17,787 bases of DNA from an uncultured Ruminococcus sp. Its GTDB lineage: Bacteria; Bacillota; Clostridia; Oscillospirales; CAG-272. The notes under the pieces are model-generated. The model was not told the DNA's origin. It saw only the letters and a program-made list of their open reading frames with translations, and ran no database searches. Below are positions 6,408 to 13,637 of this stretch, piece by piece. Each line of letters starts with the position of its first letter. Positions within the stretch are counted from its first letter, which is position 1. The stretch covers positions 1-17,787 of the forward strand of contig CADBPA010000225.1 in NCBI GenBank assembly GCA_902796505.1, given 5' to 3'. The position numbers and the translations under genes were made by a program.

Positions 6408-9400
6408 ATGAAAAGCAAACTCACCCGTACCCTCGCATTGGTGCTGACGCTTTGCCTGCTCCTCTCCTGCAGCGCGATCCTGTCGGCGTGCAACGGCATC
6501 GGCGGACTGAAACTCGAATCGATCGCCCCCGTTGCGAAAACCTATGTCACCGAATATACCGTCGGCGACGAAGTCAACTTCAAAAATATCGAAATTTCGG
6601 TTCGTTACAACGACAGAACGCAGAACGTGCGCGCTCACTTCGATCAGCTGAAGTTTGAGTACGACGGCAAAGAACTCACCGATCTGAACGTCCTGACCGA
6701 AACGGCGGGCGATAAGACGGTCACCGTCCTCTACTACGACGAGATCGCAACCAAAGAATGGCAGAAAACCACCATCACGATCCACGTCTCCGAAAAGATC
6801 GTTCCCGAATTCGTTTCGATGACGGTCAAAGAGGGAAGCGTCGATACCGCCTTCTGCGTCGGCGACGAGGTGGATTTCTCCGGCATTCAGGTGGAAGTCC
6901 GCTATCGGAACGTCGATCCCGACACGAAGATCGTCGGCGCCGCCGATCTCGAGCTTGAATACGCCGCCGACCTCACCGCGACCGTCGGCGAAAAGACGGT
7001 CACCGTCAAGTACAACGACACGGTCGCCGACAACGAGACCAAGACCACGACCTTCACCGTGGCGGTCGGCAATCCCACCGTCAAGAGCTTTGCTCCCGTC
7101 GCAGGTACTTACGCGGCCGTCGTCGGCGTCGGCGAAAGCTACGACTGGAGCGAATTCCGCGCAGAGCTGACCTATGAGGAAGGCAATTCCTACGGCAGGG
7201 AGCTTTCCGCTTCCGACCTGACGATGACCTTCGCGGACGGCGAGAATATCGCGCAGCTGACCGCCGCGGAAGGCGAAAAACTCGTCACCGCGACCTATAC
7301 CGACGTTTACGGCCATAAGGTCAGTATGACCTTCACCGTGACGGTCGAACTTCGCTTTGTCTCGATCTCGGTCGTTGCGGGATCGGTGGTGACCGACTAC
7401 TATCAGTTCGACGCCTACGACTTCTCCGGCATTCAGGCGGAGGTTCGCTACAACAACGCCTCCTATAACGTCACCGTCGGCGCGGAGGATCTGACGCTGA
7501 TCGGCACCGAAAAACTCACCGATGAGCTCGGCGAAAAGACGGTCACCGTCCGCTACGCCGATCCGAGATTCGAGGATGCCGTCCGCGAGACGAGCTTCAA
7601 AGTCTCGGTCGCAGCTCCGGGCTTCCTCGGCATCACCGCCAATACCGAAAACGTCAAACTCACCTATAAACTGAATCTCGACACGATCGACTTCACCGGC
7701 CTGACCTTTACGGTCGACTATGAAGACGACGACAAGGACAAAACCATCGCCTATACCGACGCGAGCCTGACCTTCAGCACCGAAGGCCTTCTGACGACCG
7801 CAGGAGAGCACGACGTGGAATTCACCTTCTCGGATGAATTCGGAACGATCAAGACGGTAGCCGTCAGAATCACCGTTGTGGCTCCGACCTATGACGCGGC
7901 GAATACCGCGGCGGATACGACCGGCCTGAAAACCGAGTATTATGTCAGCGATACCCTCGCCGATCTCTCCGGCGTTTCGGTCGGCGTCCGCTATAGCGAC
8001 AGCGCGTACGACGTCGTTCTGTCCGGCGCTGCCCTGACGGTGGATACCTCCGCCGTGGATATGACCAAGGCCGGCGAGTATTCGGTCCGCGTCAGCTTCA
8101 CCGATCCGGTTCTCAGCAGCTCGCACACCGTCAGCTTCGTCGTGAAAGTCACCGCTCCCACCCTCGTTTCTGCGGTGCTGAACGGTGTTCCCGGCTACGT
8201 CAAACCTGGCGATACCCCCGATCTTTCGGGCGTGACGATCGTCCTCACCTACGATCCCGCCGCTTATTCCAAGACGCTGACTGCGGCCGAGATCACCCTT
8301 CCGACCGTCGATACCGCGGCTGCCGGCACCAAGACCGTCGCCTTCGGCTATGCCGATCCTTACACCGGCAAGGCAGGAAGCCTCTCCGCGCAGATCGTTG
8401 TTTCCGCCGGAAGCGTCATCGTTTTCTCGACTCCGGCAAACTATACCGCCTCGCAGAACGTCAAGACGAACGCAGGCAAAGCCGCCTACGGCGAGGAAGC
8501 CTTTGAAGGACAGTTCTTCGCAGGGCGCGACACCGCCTTCTACGTCGGCGACGACAACGAATTCCGCTTCCGCCCGACCGTCGTTCTCCGTGACGGCGCC
8601 GGCAATACCATCGACGGCTCCTCGCTCGTCCAGAGCACCGAGATCACGATGGACGGCACGGCTCTGACCGCACGCGCAGGCGGCGCGACCGGTACGACCG
8701 AATACTATAGCGGCGAGACGCTGATCGTCACCGCGAACAACGTCAAGGGCAGCTATCAGTTCACCGCCGAGGCGGTCGGGCATACCTTTACGCTCTCGGT
8801 CACTCCGCTTTCGACGCTTTATACCTACAGCTACTCCCCCGTCACCGCCGAGATCCGCGTCGTGGACGGCTACAACGTCTATACCGCGCGCGATCTCTCG
8901 GTCATCGACAACACCGACGGCAGAAACCACAATTGGAATGAGAACGGCTACGCCGATTGGAAGGACTTCAAAGAGGATATCGGCTACACCGGCGTCAAGG
9001 CGAACGCCGTGATCTTCCAGAGCGACATCACCCTGACGATCGACGATATTCCCGACGGCTTCAAGGTCGCCTCGACCAAGGAGATCACCCTGAAGGATAA
9101 CACCGTGATCCCGACCGGCTCGCAGTTCCTCTACGACGGCGCGGATATCTTCCAGCGCCAGCTTGCCGAGAACGAGCAGTACGTGATCTACGGCAACTAC
9201 TTCACCCTCAGCGCAGAATCCTTCCCGACCGTTCCGTCCACCGGTATGAAGGACGCCTTCGCCGGCGACGTCACCTACGGCGGCGACTTCTCGAATACCG
9301 CGCTCTTCCGCTTCTACGGCGTGGAAGGCAAGGACGGCGCGAGCGTGACCATCAATAACCTGAGCTTCAAGGGCAACGCCAACCGCAACGAAAAGACCGA

Positions 9401-10289
9401 CAAGGACGGCTACCTCGTTTCCGCCGGCGGTCTGATCCTCGAAAAGAACAGCTCCTGCACGCTGACCTTCGAGAACACCATCTCGAAGTGCTTCTTCCTG
9501 AACTACTTCCCGGATGACGACAACAGCCCCACAAAGGCGGTCACGATCGTCGATCACTCGAAGTGCTTCGACTCCTACCAGAACGCCTCCTTCGTCTGGG
9601 GCTATGCCGAACTGCAGGTCAAGGATTCCTATATCCAGCGCGCCGGCGGTCCTCTGGTCATCCTCCAGCACGTCAGACCGACCGAAACCGCCCGTATTCC
9701 GAACATGGTCGCCGAGAACAGCGTTCTCGAAAGCTACGTCAACGGTAACGAACTCTGGTTCACCGCGGTCGGCGCAAGCACCCTCGCGCCGCAGATCAAG
9801 ATGATGTCGGACGTCCTCGCGCAGAGCAAGTACGGCTTCGGCAGCTACACGAACGGCGAAAGCAAGATGAATATGATCGCCCTGATCATGTCCAACGGAT
9901 CGAACGCCGCCGAGACCGTCGGAAGCTTTGCAACGCAGGGTAAGGTCAGTATCACCACCGCGAATGGCACCACCGTTCTGAACCGCAATACCGACACCGT
10001 CCTCGGTCAGTCGATCTACGCCGCCGGCACCGGCATCTATCAGCAGGCCAGCGCGATCGCTCCGTTCTTCAACGTCGGAGACGGTACGGACGCTAACTCC
10101 TTACTCTTCGTCAATATAGATAAAGATAATAACCGTTATCTTATAAGCCCGGATCAGCTTCAGCAGAGTACTCCCATGCCGATCGAGGCACTTGGACGGG
10201 TGGATCTCTACAAGTCGCAGTACGCCGCAAGCGATCATATCGCGATGAACCACGGCGGCTTCGGCCTGATGTTCTCCTTCACGCACTGA
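6408..10289 (+). CDS. Large surface lipoprotein with seven tandem Ig-like repeats
   Basis: A 1293-residue protein. The N-terminus MKSKLTRTLALVLTLCLLLS leads to the lipobox ILSAC, so Cys28 is the likely lipidated residue and the protein is anchored outside the membrane. Seven repeats of about 85-95 residues follow (roughly 35-129, 131-220, 221-314, 315-402, 404-492, 493-583, 584-668). Each has a VGD..DFSGI..EVRY core and a GEKTVTVRYAD-like strand, as in bacterial Ig-like domains used as stalks or binding modules. Residues about 670-1293 are Thr/Ser/Asn/Gly-rich and beta-strand-like with scattered aromatics; I see no catalytic motif or sortase signal. AAAGG ends 7 nt before the ATG. It lies 78 nt after the transporter operon and may share its transcript. 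The ligand is unknown. An AT-rich codon patch lies near the 3' end (10093-10175). Confidence 0.85.
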   Translation: MKSKLTRTLALVLTLCLLLSCSAILSACNGIGGLKLESIAPVAKTYVTEYTVGDEVNFKNIEISVRYNDRTQNVRAHFDQLKFEYDGKELTDLNVLTETAGDKTVTVLYYDEIATKEWQKTTITIHVSEKIVPEFVSMTVKEGSVDTAFCVGDEVDFSGIQVEVRYRNVDPDTKIVGAADLELEYAADLTATVGEKTVTVKYNDTVADNETKTTTFTVAVGNPTVKSFAPVAGTYAAVVGVGESYDWSEFRAELTYEEGNSYGRELSASDLTMTFADGENIAQLTAAEGEKLVTATYTDVYGHKVSMTFTVTVELRFVSISVVAGSVVTDYYQFDAYDFSGIQAEVRYNNASYNVTVGAEDLTLIGTEKLTDELGEKTVTVRYADPRFEDAVRETSFKVSVAAPGFLGITANTENVKLTYKLNLDTIDFTGLTFTVDYEDDDKDKTIAYTDASLTFSTEGLLTTAGEHDVEFTFSDEFGTIKTVAVRITVVAPTYDAANTAADTTGLKTEYYVSDTLADLSGVSVGVRYSDSAYDVVLSGAALTVDTSAVDMTKAGEYSVRVSFTDPVLSSSHTVSFVVKVTAPTLVSAVLNGVPGYVKPGDTPDLSGVTIVLTYDPAAYSKTLTAAEITLPTVDTAAAGTKTVAFGYADPYTGKAGSLSAQIVVSAGSVIVFSTPANYTASQNVKTNAGKAAYGEEAFEGQFFAGRDTAFYVGDDNEFRFRPTVVLRDGAGNTIDGSSLVQSTEITMDGTALTARAGGATGTTEYYSGETLIVTANNVKGSYQFTAEAVGHTFTLSVTPLSTLYTYSYSPVTAEIRVVDGYNVYTARDLSVIDNTDGRNHNWNENGYADWKDFKEDIGYTGVKANAVIFQSDITLTIDDIPDGFKVASTKEITLKDNTVIPTGSQFLYDGADIFQRQLAENEQYVIYGNYFTLSAESFPTVPSTGMKDAFAGDVTYGGDFSNTALFRFYGVEGKDGASVTINNLSFKGNANRNEKTDKDGYLVSAGGLILEKNSSCTLTFENTISKCFFLNYFPDDDNSPTKAVTIVDHSKCFDSYQNASFVWGYAELQVKDSYIQRAGGPLVILQHVRPTETARIPNMVAENSVLESYVNGNELWFTAVGASTLAPQIKMMSDVLAQSKYGFGSYTNGESKMNMIALIMSNGSNAAETVGSFATQGKVSITTANGTTVLNRNTDTVLGQSIYAAGTGIYQQASAIAPFFNVGDGTDANSLLFVNIDKDNNRYLISPDQLQQSTPMPIEALGRVDLYKSQYAASDHIAMNHGGFGLMFSFTH
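6985..7007 (+). repeat. 23-bp repeat within Ig-like domain 2
   Basis: Begins TCGGCGAAAAGACGGTCACC; all 23 bases are identical to 7528-7550. It encodes the GEKTVTV strand of the Ig-like unit. Exact DNA identity between domains points to recent duplication or conversion inside the gene. Confidence 0.8.
7528..7550 (+). repeat. 23-bp repeat within Ig-like domain 4
   Basis: Exact copy of 6985-7007, again encoding GEKTVTV. The DFSGIQ(V/A)EVRY segments of domains 2 and 4 are also nearly identical in DNA, so these two domains are the closest pair. Confidence 0.8.
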
Positions 10290-10328
10290 TCCGCATTCTC
10301 TCCCGGATCGCTTTTCCGGGAAAAAGAA

Positions 10329-10358
10329 ACAGCCTTCTCTTCGGAGAGGGCTGTTTTT
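10329..10358 (+). terminator. Intrinsic terminator after the Ig-like lipoprotein
   Basis: An 11-bp stem (10329-10339 with 10344-10354, one G-T pair) with a stable TTCG tetraloop is followed by T-rich sequence (TTTTTG). It lies 40 nt after the lipoprotein stop. Confidence 0.93.
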
Positions 10359-10395
10359 GTAAAGAAAAGTAAGAAAAAATCGGGAATAAAGTAAG

Positions 10396-10422
10396 AAAAA
10401 ACCGGGGATGCCCCGGTTTTTT
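10396..10422. terminator. Bidirectional intrinsic terminator between convergent genes
   Basis: A 12-bp perfect stem, AAAAAACCGGGG paired with CCCCGGTTTTTT around loop ATG, has T-runs on both strands. It lies 11 nt beyond the ylmH stop on the minus strand and also backs up the rightward terminator at 10329. Confidence 0.92.
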
Positions 10423-10433
10423 GTATCAGGAGA

Positions 10434-11213
10434 TCAGACATACACTTCCACCAGCACGTTCAGTTTTCCCTTGCGCGAGAGGGAAGCGATCCCGCGATAG
10501 ATCATTCTGCCGTATCCGCGCACGCTGATGACCGCACCGGGCTTCGGCGCCGCCGAATCGTTCGATACCGCCCTGCCGTCGGAGAACACCAGCCCACGCT
10601 TAAAAAGCGCCTGCGCCGCCTCGCGCGAGAGCGAAAAGACCTTGGCGACCACGGCGTCGATCCGCTCGCCCGAAAGTTGTACCGTCACGGGCTTCGTCCG
10701 GTAGAGCTCGCCCTCCGGCAGCGAGTCGGCGACCGAGCAGACCACGTCGGTGCGGCGCACCTTCGAAAGGCTCTCCGCGAGATGCGGCGCGATCTCTTCG
10801 GTGCAGAAGAGGTAGGCGGTCTTTCCGCGGATCACGATGTCGCCGAGCCGGTCGCGCTCGATTCCGAGATTCATCAGCGCGCCGAGATAGTCGCGGTGGG
10901 TGAGGGCTTCGGCGAATTTTTCCTCTTTCGGGGAGATCTTCAGCAGGGTGATCGGAAAGTCCTCCTCGTATCCGAGTTCTTCGGGATCGCCGAAGCGCGC
11001 CATCTGCCGCTCGCAGCCGTCCGCCCCTCCGAAGAGGCGGTATTTTGCGCCGCCGGGGAAGTTCTTCTCGGCGATGTGGAGCGCCGCCTGTTCGGGCAGA
11101 CCTAAAAATTCGGTGAAGAGAAAACAGCCGCGTTCCCCGGCGCGCCCGGCCAGTTCGGTCAGCCGCCGCAGAAGGAGCGCCTCTTCTTTTTGCGCCTGCG
11201 CTGATCCTTCCAT
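10434..11213 (-). CDS. ylmH: YlmH-family S4-domain RNA-binding protein
   Basis: A 259-residue protein of typical YlmH length. The N-terminal part carries the family pattern KYRLFGGADGCERQ (57-70) and the core HRDYLGALMNLGIERD...GDI (106-126). The C-terminal S4 domain (about 180-240) has RIDAVVAKVFSLSR...LFKRGLVFSDGR. Family knowledge: YlmH binds ribosomal 50S-tRNA complexes and acts in ribosome-associated quality control in Bacillus; in many Gram-positives it sits in the division cluster near sepF and divIVA. Here it is instead the last gene of an operon with an rRNA methyltransferase and a parvulin. Its ATG overlaps the previous stop by one base (TGATG) with no strong ribosome binding site, so translation is probably coupled. 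The family call is strong. Confidence 0.9.
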   Translation of the reverse strand: MEGSAQAQKEEALLLRRLTELAGRAGERGCFLFTEFLGLPEQAALHIAEKNFPGGAKYRLFGGADGCERQMARFGDPEELGYEEDFPITLLKISPKEEKFAEALTHRDYLGALMNLGIERDRLGDIVIRGKTAYLFCTEEIAPHLAESLSKVRRTDVVCSVADSLPEGELYRTKPVTVQLSGERIDAVVAKVFSLSREAAQALFKRGLVFSDGRAVSNDSAAPKPGAVISVRGYGRMIYRGIASLSRKGKLNVLVEVYV

Positions 11214-11956
11214 CAGTGCATATCCACGGGGTAGAGGATCTTCAGCTGATTGATCCGGCTTTCGTACGCCTTGCGCTGTTTTTCGGCGAGGAGCGCCTGG
11301 CGCAGGCGGTCGCGGATCTCGGAGAAGGCAGGGACTTTGCCCTCGTTTTTCGCGTTCAGCCGGATGAGGTGGTAGCCGAACTGCGTTTTGACCGGCGTCT
11401 CGGTGATCTGCCCGACTTCCATCGCAAAGACCGCCTGATCGAATTCCGGCACCATCTGTCCGCGCCCGAATTCGCCGAGCGAGCCGCCCTCTTCCTTCGA
11501 GGGGCAGGAGGAGTATTTTCTCGCCGCGTCCTCAAAACTGATAGTTCCGCTCTGAATTTCCCCGTAGATCGCCTTTGCTTTCTCCTCGCTGTCCACGAGG
11601 ATGTGGCTGGCGTTCACCGTTTCGCCGCCGCCGAGGCGGTCTTTGTTTTCGTCGTAGTAGCTCTGCAGCTCGGCGTCGGTAACCGTCACGCCGGCGAGCG
11701 CCTTTTCCGCCGCGTAGCTTGCGAGCAGGCGGTCTTTGAGCTTTGCGAGTTGATCGCGGAACGCCGGCTCGGCTTCGAGCAGATTGCGCTTCGCGTCGAG
11801 CAGGAGAAGCTTCTGCCCGATCAGCTCCTGAAGAACGGCGGCGTGCCCCTGAGGGTTGTCGTACGCCGCGCCGCTCTCGCCCATGCCGGCGAGAAAATCT
11901 CTGACGTCGTCGTCGGTGATCGGCAGACCGCCGACGGTTGCAAGAATATTTGCCAT
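11213..11956 (-). CDS. Parvulin-type (PpiC/PrsA-like) peptidyl-prolyl isomerase, no signal peptide
   Basis: A 247-residue protein. The N-terminal half (1-105) is helical and SurA/PrsA-like, beginning with the ATVGGLPITDDDVRDFL segment seen in SurA-N domains. The parvulin domain (about 113-203) shows ASHILVDSEEKA, SCPSKEEGGSLGEFGRGQMV, FDQAVFAMEVGQI and TQFGYHLIRL, with the paired His118 and His196. It catalyses proline cis-trans isomerisation. Unlike PrsA it has no signal peptide or lipobox, so it should be cytoplasmic. GAAAGGAAAG (complement of 11964-11973) supports the ATG at 11956. It follows the methyltransferase by 59 nt and is coupled to ylmH, consistent with a role near the ribosome; that role is inferred. 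Confidence 0.9.
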   Translation of the reverse strand: MANILATVGGLPITDDDVRDFLAGMGESGAAYDNPQGHAAVLQELIGQKLLLLDAKRNLLEAEPAFRDQLAKLKDRLLASYAAEKALAGVTVTDAELQSYYDENKDRLGGGETVNASHILVDSEEKAKAIYGEIQSGTISFEDAARKYSSCPSKEEGGSLGEFGRGQMVPEFDQAVFAMEVGQITETPVKTQFGYHLIRLNAKNEGKVPAFSEIRDRLRQALLAEKQRKAYESRINQLKILYPVDMH

Positions 11957-12015
11957 TTTGAATCTTTCCTTTCGGTTTGTATGATTTATTTTGTGATCCG
12001 GTTTGCGCCGGGGAG

Positions 12016-13443
12016 TCAGTCCCCGTCTTTCTGTCTATCCTCCGCCGAAAGATCCGGCAGGGACGCCGAGGGATTGCGAAGTCCCTTCGGATAGTGGTTT
12101 TTCAGCCGTCCGCCCGAAAGCTTTCCGCCGCCGAGCGCAGCGTGATGCCAGAAGACCGCCGCATAGCCCGACCGTTCGTCGGAGAGGGCGATCTCCTCGC
12201 CGTGCAGATAGGATAGCGCCTCGCCGTCCGAAAGATCGATCCGGATGCGGAAGTCCTTTCCGTACGCCGAGAAAAACTGATGCGAGGGCTGAAAGGTCCT
12301 GCCCTTCCATTCGCCGAGCAGAACGCCCGCCATAAAGAGCGACTTCGGCGGCAGGGGGACCTGCGGCGCGAGAACGATCTGCTCGCCCGAACGCAGAAGA
12401 ACGCCCTCCGGCATCCGTTCCATCATTCCGGCAAGCGCCGCGCGCAGGGCGCGCTCTTCCTCCTTCCCAAGCGGCTTTCCGGCGCTCTGATAAAGGATCT
12501 TTCGCTCCGCGCCGCCGCCCGTGCGCTCAAAGAGCGCGAGAAACTGCCCCTCGCCCGGAAAGAGATGCGGATAGAAGCGGCGGCATTTTTTCAAGGTGTC
12601 TCCGTGCTTTGCGCCGGGGAAAGAAACGCCGTCCGCCGTCACCGCGCGCACCCGTTCGTCTGCGTCGATCAGCCGGTAGTCGGGGTGGTTTTCGAGAAAT
12701 TCGTCCACGATCCGCTCGTCCTCTTCGGGCGACCAGGTGCAGGTCGAGTACATCAGCCGTCCGCCGCGCCGCACGAGCCCGGAGGCGTTTTCGAGAATTT
12801 CCCTTTGCCGCGCGGCGCAGGCTTCGATATTTCCGATATTCCAATCGGCGAGTGCCTCGTCGGACTTGCGGAACATCCCCTCGCCGGAGCAGGGCGCGTC
12901 TACGAGGGCGAAATCGAACCAATCGGAAAAGAGCTTCGGAAATACCGCCGTGTCGAGCGAGGTGACGAAGGCGTTTCTGATCCCCAGCCGCTCGAAATTG
13001 CCGACCATCGCGCGTGCGCGCTTCGGCTGAAATTCGTTGGCGAGCAGAAAGCCTTCCTCTCCGATCATCGCCGCGATCTGCGAGGATTTTCCGCCGGGGG
13101 CGGCGCAGAGGTCGATCGCCCGGTCGCCGCGGGAGAGCTTCACCGCCGAGAGCGCCGCCATCGCGCCGGGATCCTGCAGATACGCCATGCCGGCGTGGTG
13201 AAACGGATGGCTCCCGATCCCGCGCGCCGGGGCTTCGGTGTAGAAGCCGTCCTCGGCGTAGGGAAGCGGCAGAAGGGGGATCGGGCAGGAGGCGAGAAAG
13301 TCCTCGCGGCAGACCTTGATCGGATTGTGCCGCACGCCGCGCACCGCCGCGCCTGTCTCAAGCGCGGCAAAAAAGGCCTCCGCCTGCTCTCCGAGCAGCG
13401 CCGCCATCCGGCGGCGGAATTCTTCGGGCAGTTTCCGCGCCAT
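12016..13443 (-). CDS. RsmF/NOP2-Sun family rRNA cytosine-C5 methyltransferase
   Basis: A 475-residue protein. The SAM-binding motif DLCAAPGGKSSQ (111-122), motif IV DAPCSGEGMFRK (182-193, Cys185) and motif VI YSTCTWSPEEDE (232-243, catalytic Cys235) define the m5C methyltransferase fold. The N-terminal part has VRHNPIK (37-43), and QDPGAM (90-95) precedes the SAM motif. The C-terminal third, ending with the KNHYPKGLR-type motif, matches the RsmF C-terminal/PUA-like extension. Family knowledge: these enzymes methylate 16S rRNA (RsmF targets C1407 in E. coli); the target here is inferred. It is first gene of the leftward operon, from the perfect promoter at 13479-13507, with GAGGAGGG upstream of the ATG. 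Confidence 0.92.
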   Translation of the reverse strand: MARKLPEEFRRRMAALLGEQAEAFFAALETGAAVRGVRHNPIKVCREDFLASCPIPLLPLPYAEDGFYTEAPARGIGSHPFHHAGMAYLQDPGAMAALSAVKLSRGDRAIDLCAAPGGKSSQIAAMIGEEGFLLANEFQPKRARAMVGNFERLGIRNAFVTSLDTAVFPKLFSDWFDFALVDAPCSGEGMFRKSDEALADWNIGNIEACAARQREILENASGLVRRGGRLMYSTCTWSPEEDERIVDEFLENHPDYRLIDADERVRAVTADGVSFPGAKHGDTLKKCRRFYPHLFPGEGQFLALFERTGGGAERKILYQSAGKPLGKEEERALRAALAGMMERMPEGVLLRSGEQIVLAPQVPLPPKSLFMAGVLLGEWKGRTFQPSHQFFSAYGKDFRIRIDLSDGEALSYLHGEEIALSDERSGYAAVFWHHAALGGGKLSGGRLKNHYPKGLRNPSASLPDLSAEDRQKDGD

Positions 13444-13478
13444 ACGCTCCCTCCTCTCTTTCTTTTCGTATCCCGTAT

Positions 13479-13507
13479 ATTATATCCTTTTTTCGCACAA
13501 ATGTCAA
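13479..13507 (-). promoter_or_regulatory. Sigma-A promoter of the methyltransferase-parvulin-ylmH operon
   Basis: Perfect -35 TTGACA (complement of 13502-13507), 17-nt spacer and perfect -10 TATAAT (complement of 13479-13484). The leader to the ATG at 13443 is about 30 nt and contains GGAGG. Confidence 0.94.
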
Positions 13508-13555
13508 GCCCGGATCGGCAGAAATCCGCCCGGCCGTCCGTGCGCCCGAAAATAC

Positions 13556-13584
13556 TTGACTTTTTCCTCTATGCGTGCTATAAT
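13556..13584 (+). promoter_or_regulatory. Sigma-A promoter of the acyl ligase pair
   Basis: -35 TTGACT (13556-13561), 17-nt spacer, perfect -10 TATAAT (13579-13584). The expected start is near 13591, giving a leader of about 47 nt. It points away from the methyltransferase promoter, with 48 bp between the two -35 boxes. Confidence 0.92.
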
Positions 13585-13637
13585 GGTATCTGTCGGAAAA
13601 TCGCCCGAGATCTTCCGGTTTCCCAAGAAAGGACAAA

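Noticed and set aside
6231..9671. 1146-residue antisense open frame opposite the Ig-like lipoprotein
   Set aside because: No ribosome binding site or domain signal; the sense strand has a signal peptide, lipobox and periodic Ig repeats.
10301..10321. TCCCGGA/TCCGGGA inverted repeat as a terminator
   Set aside because: A perfect 7-bp stem, but followed by A-rich sequence on + and no T-run after it on the minus strand; the real terminator is at 10329-10358.
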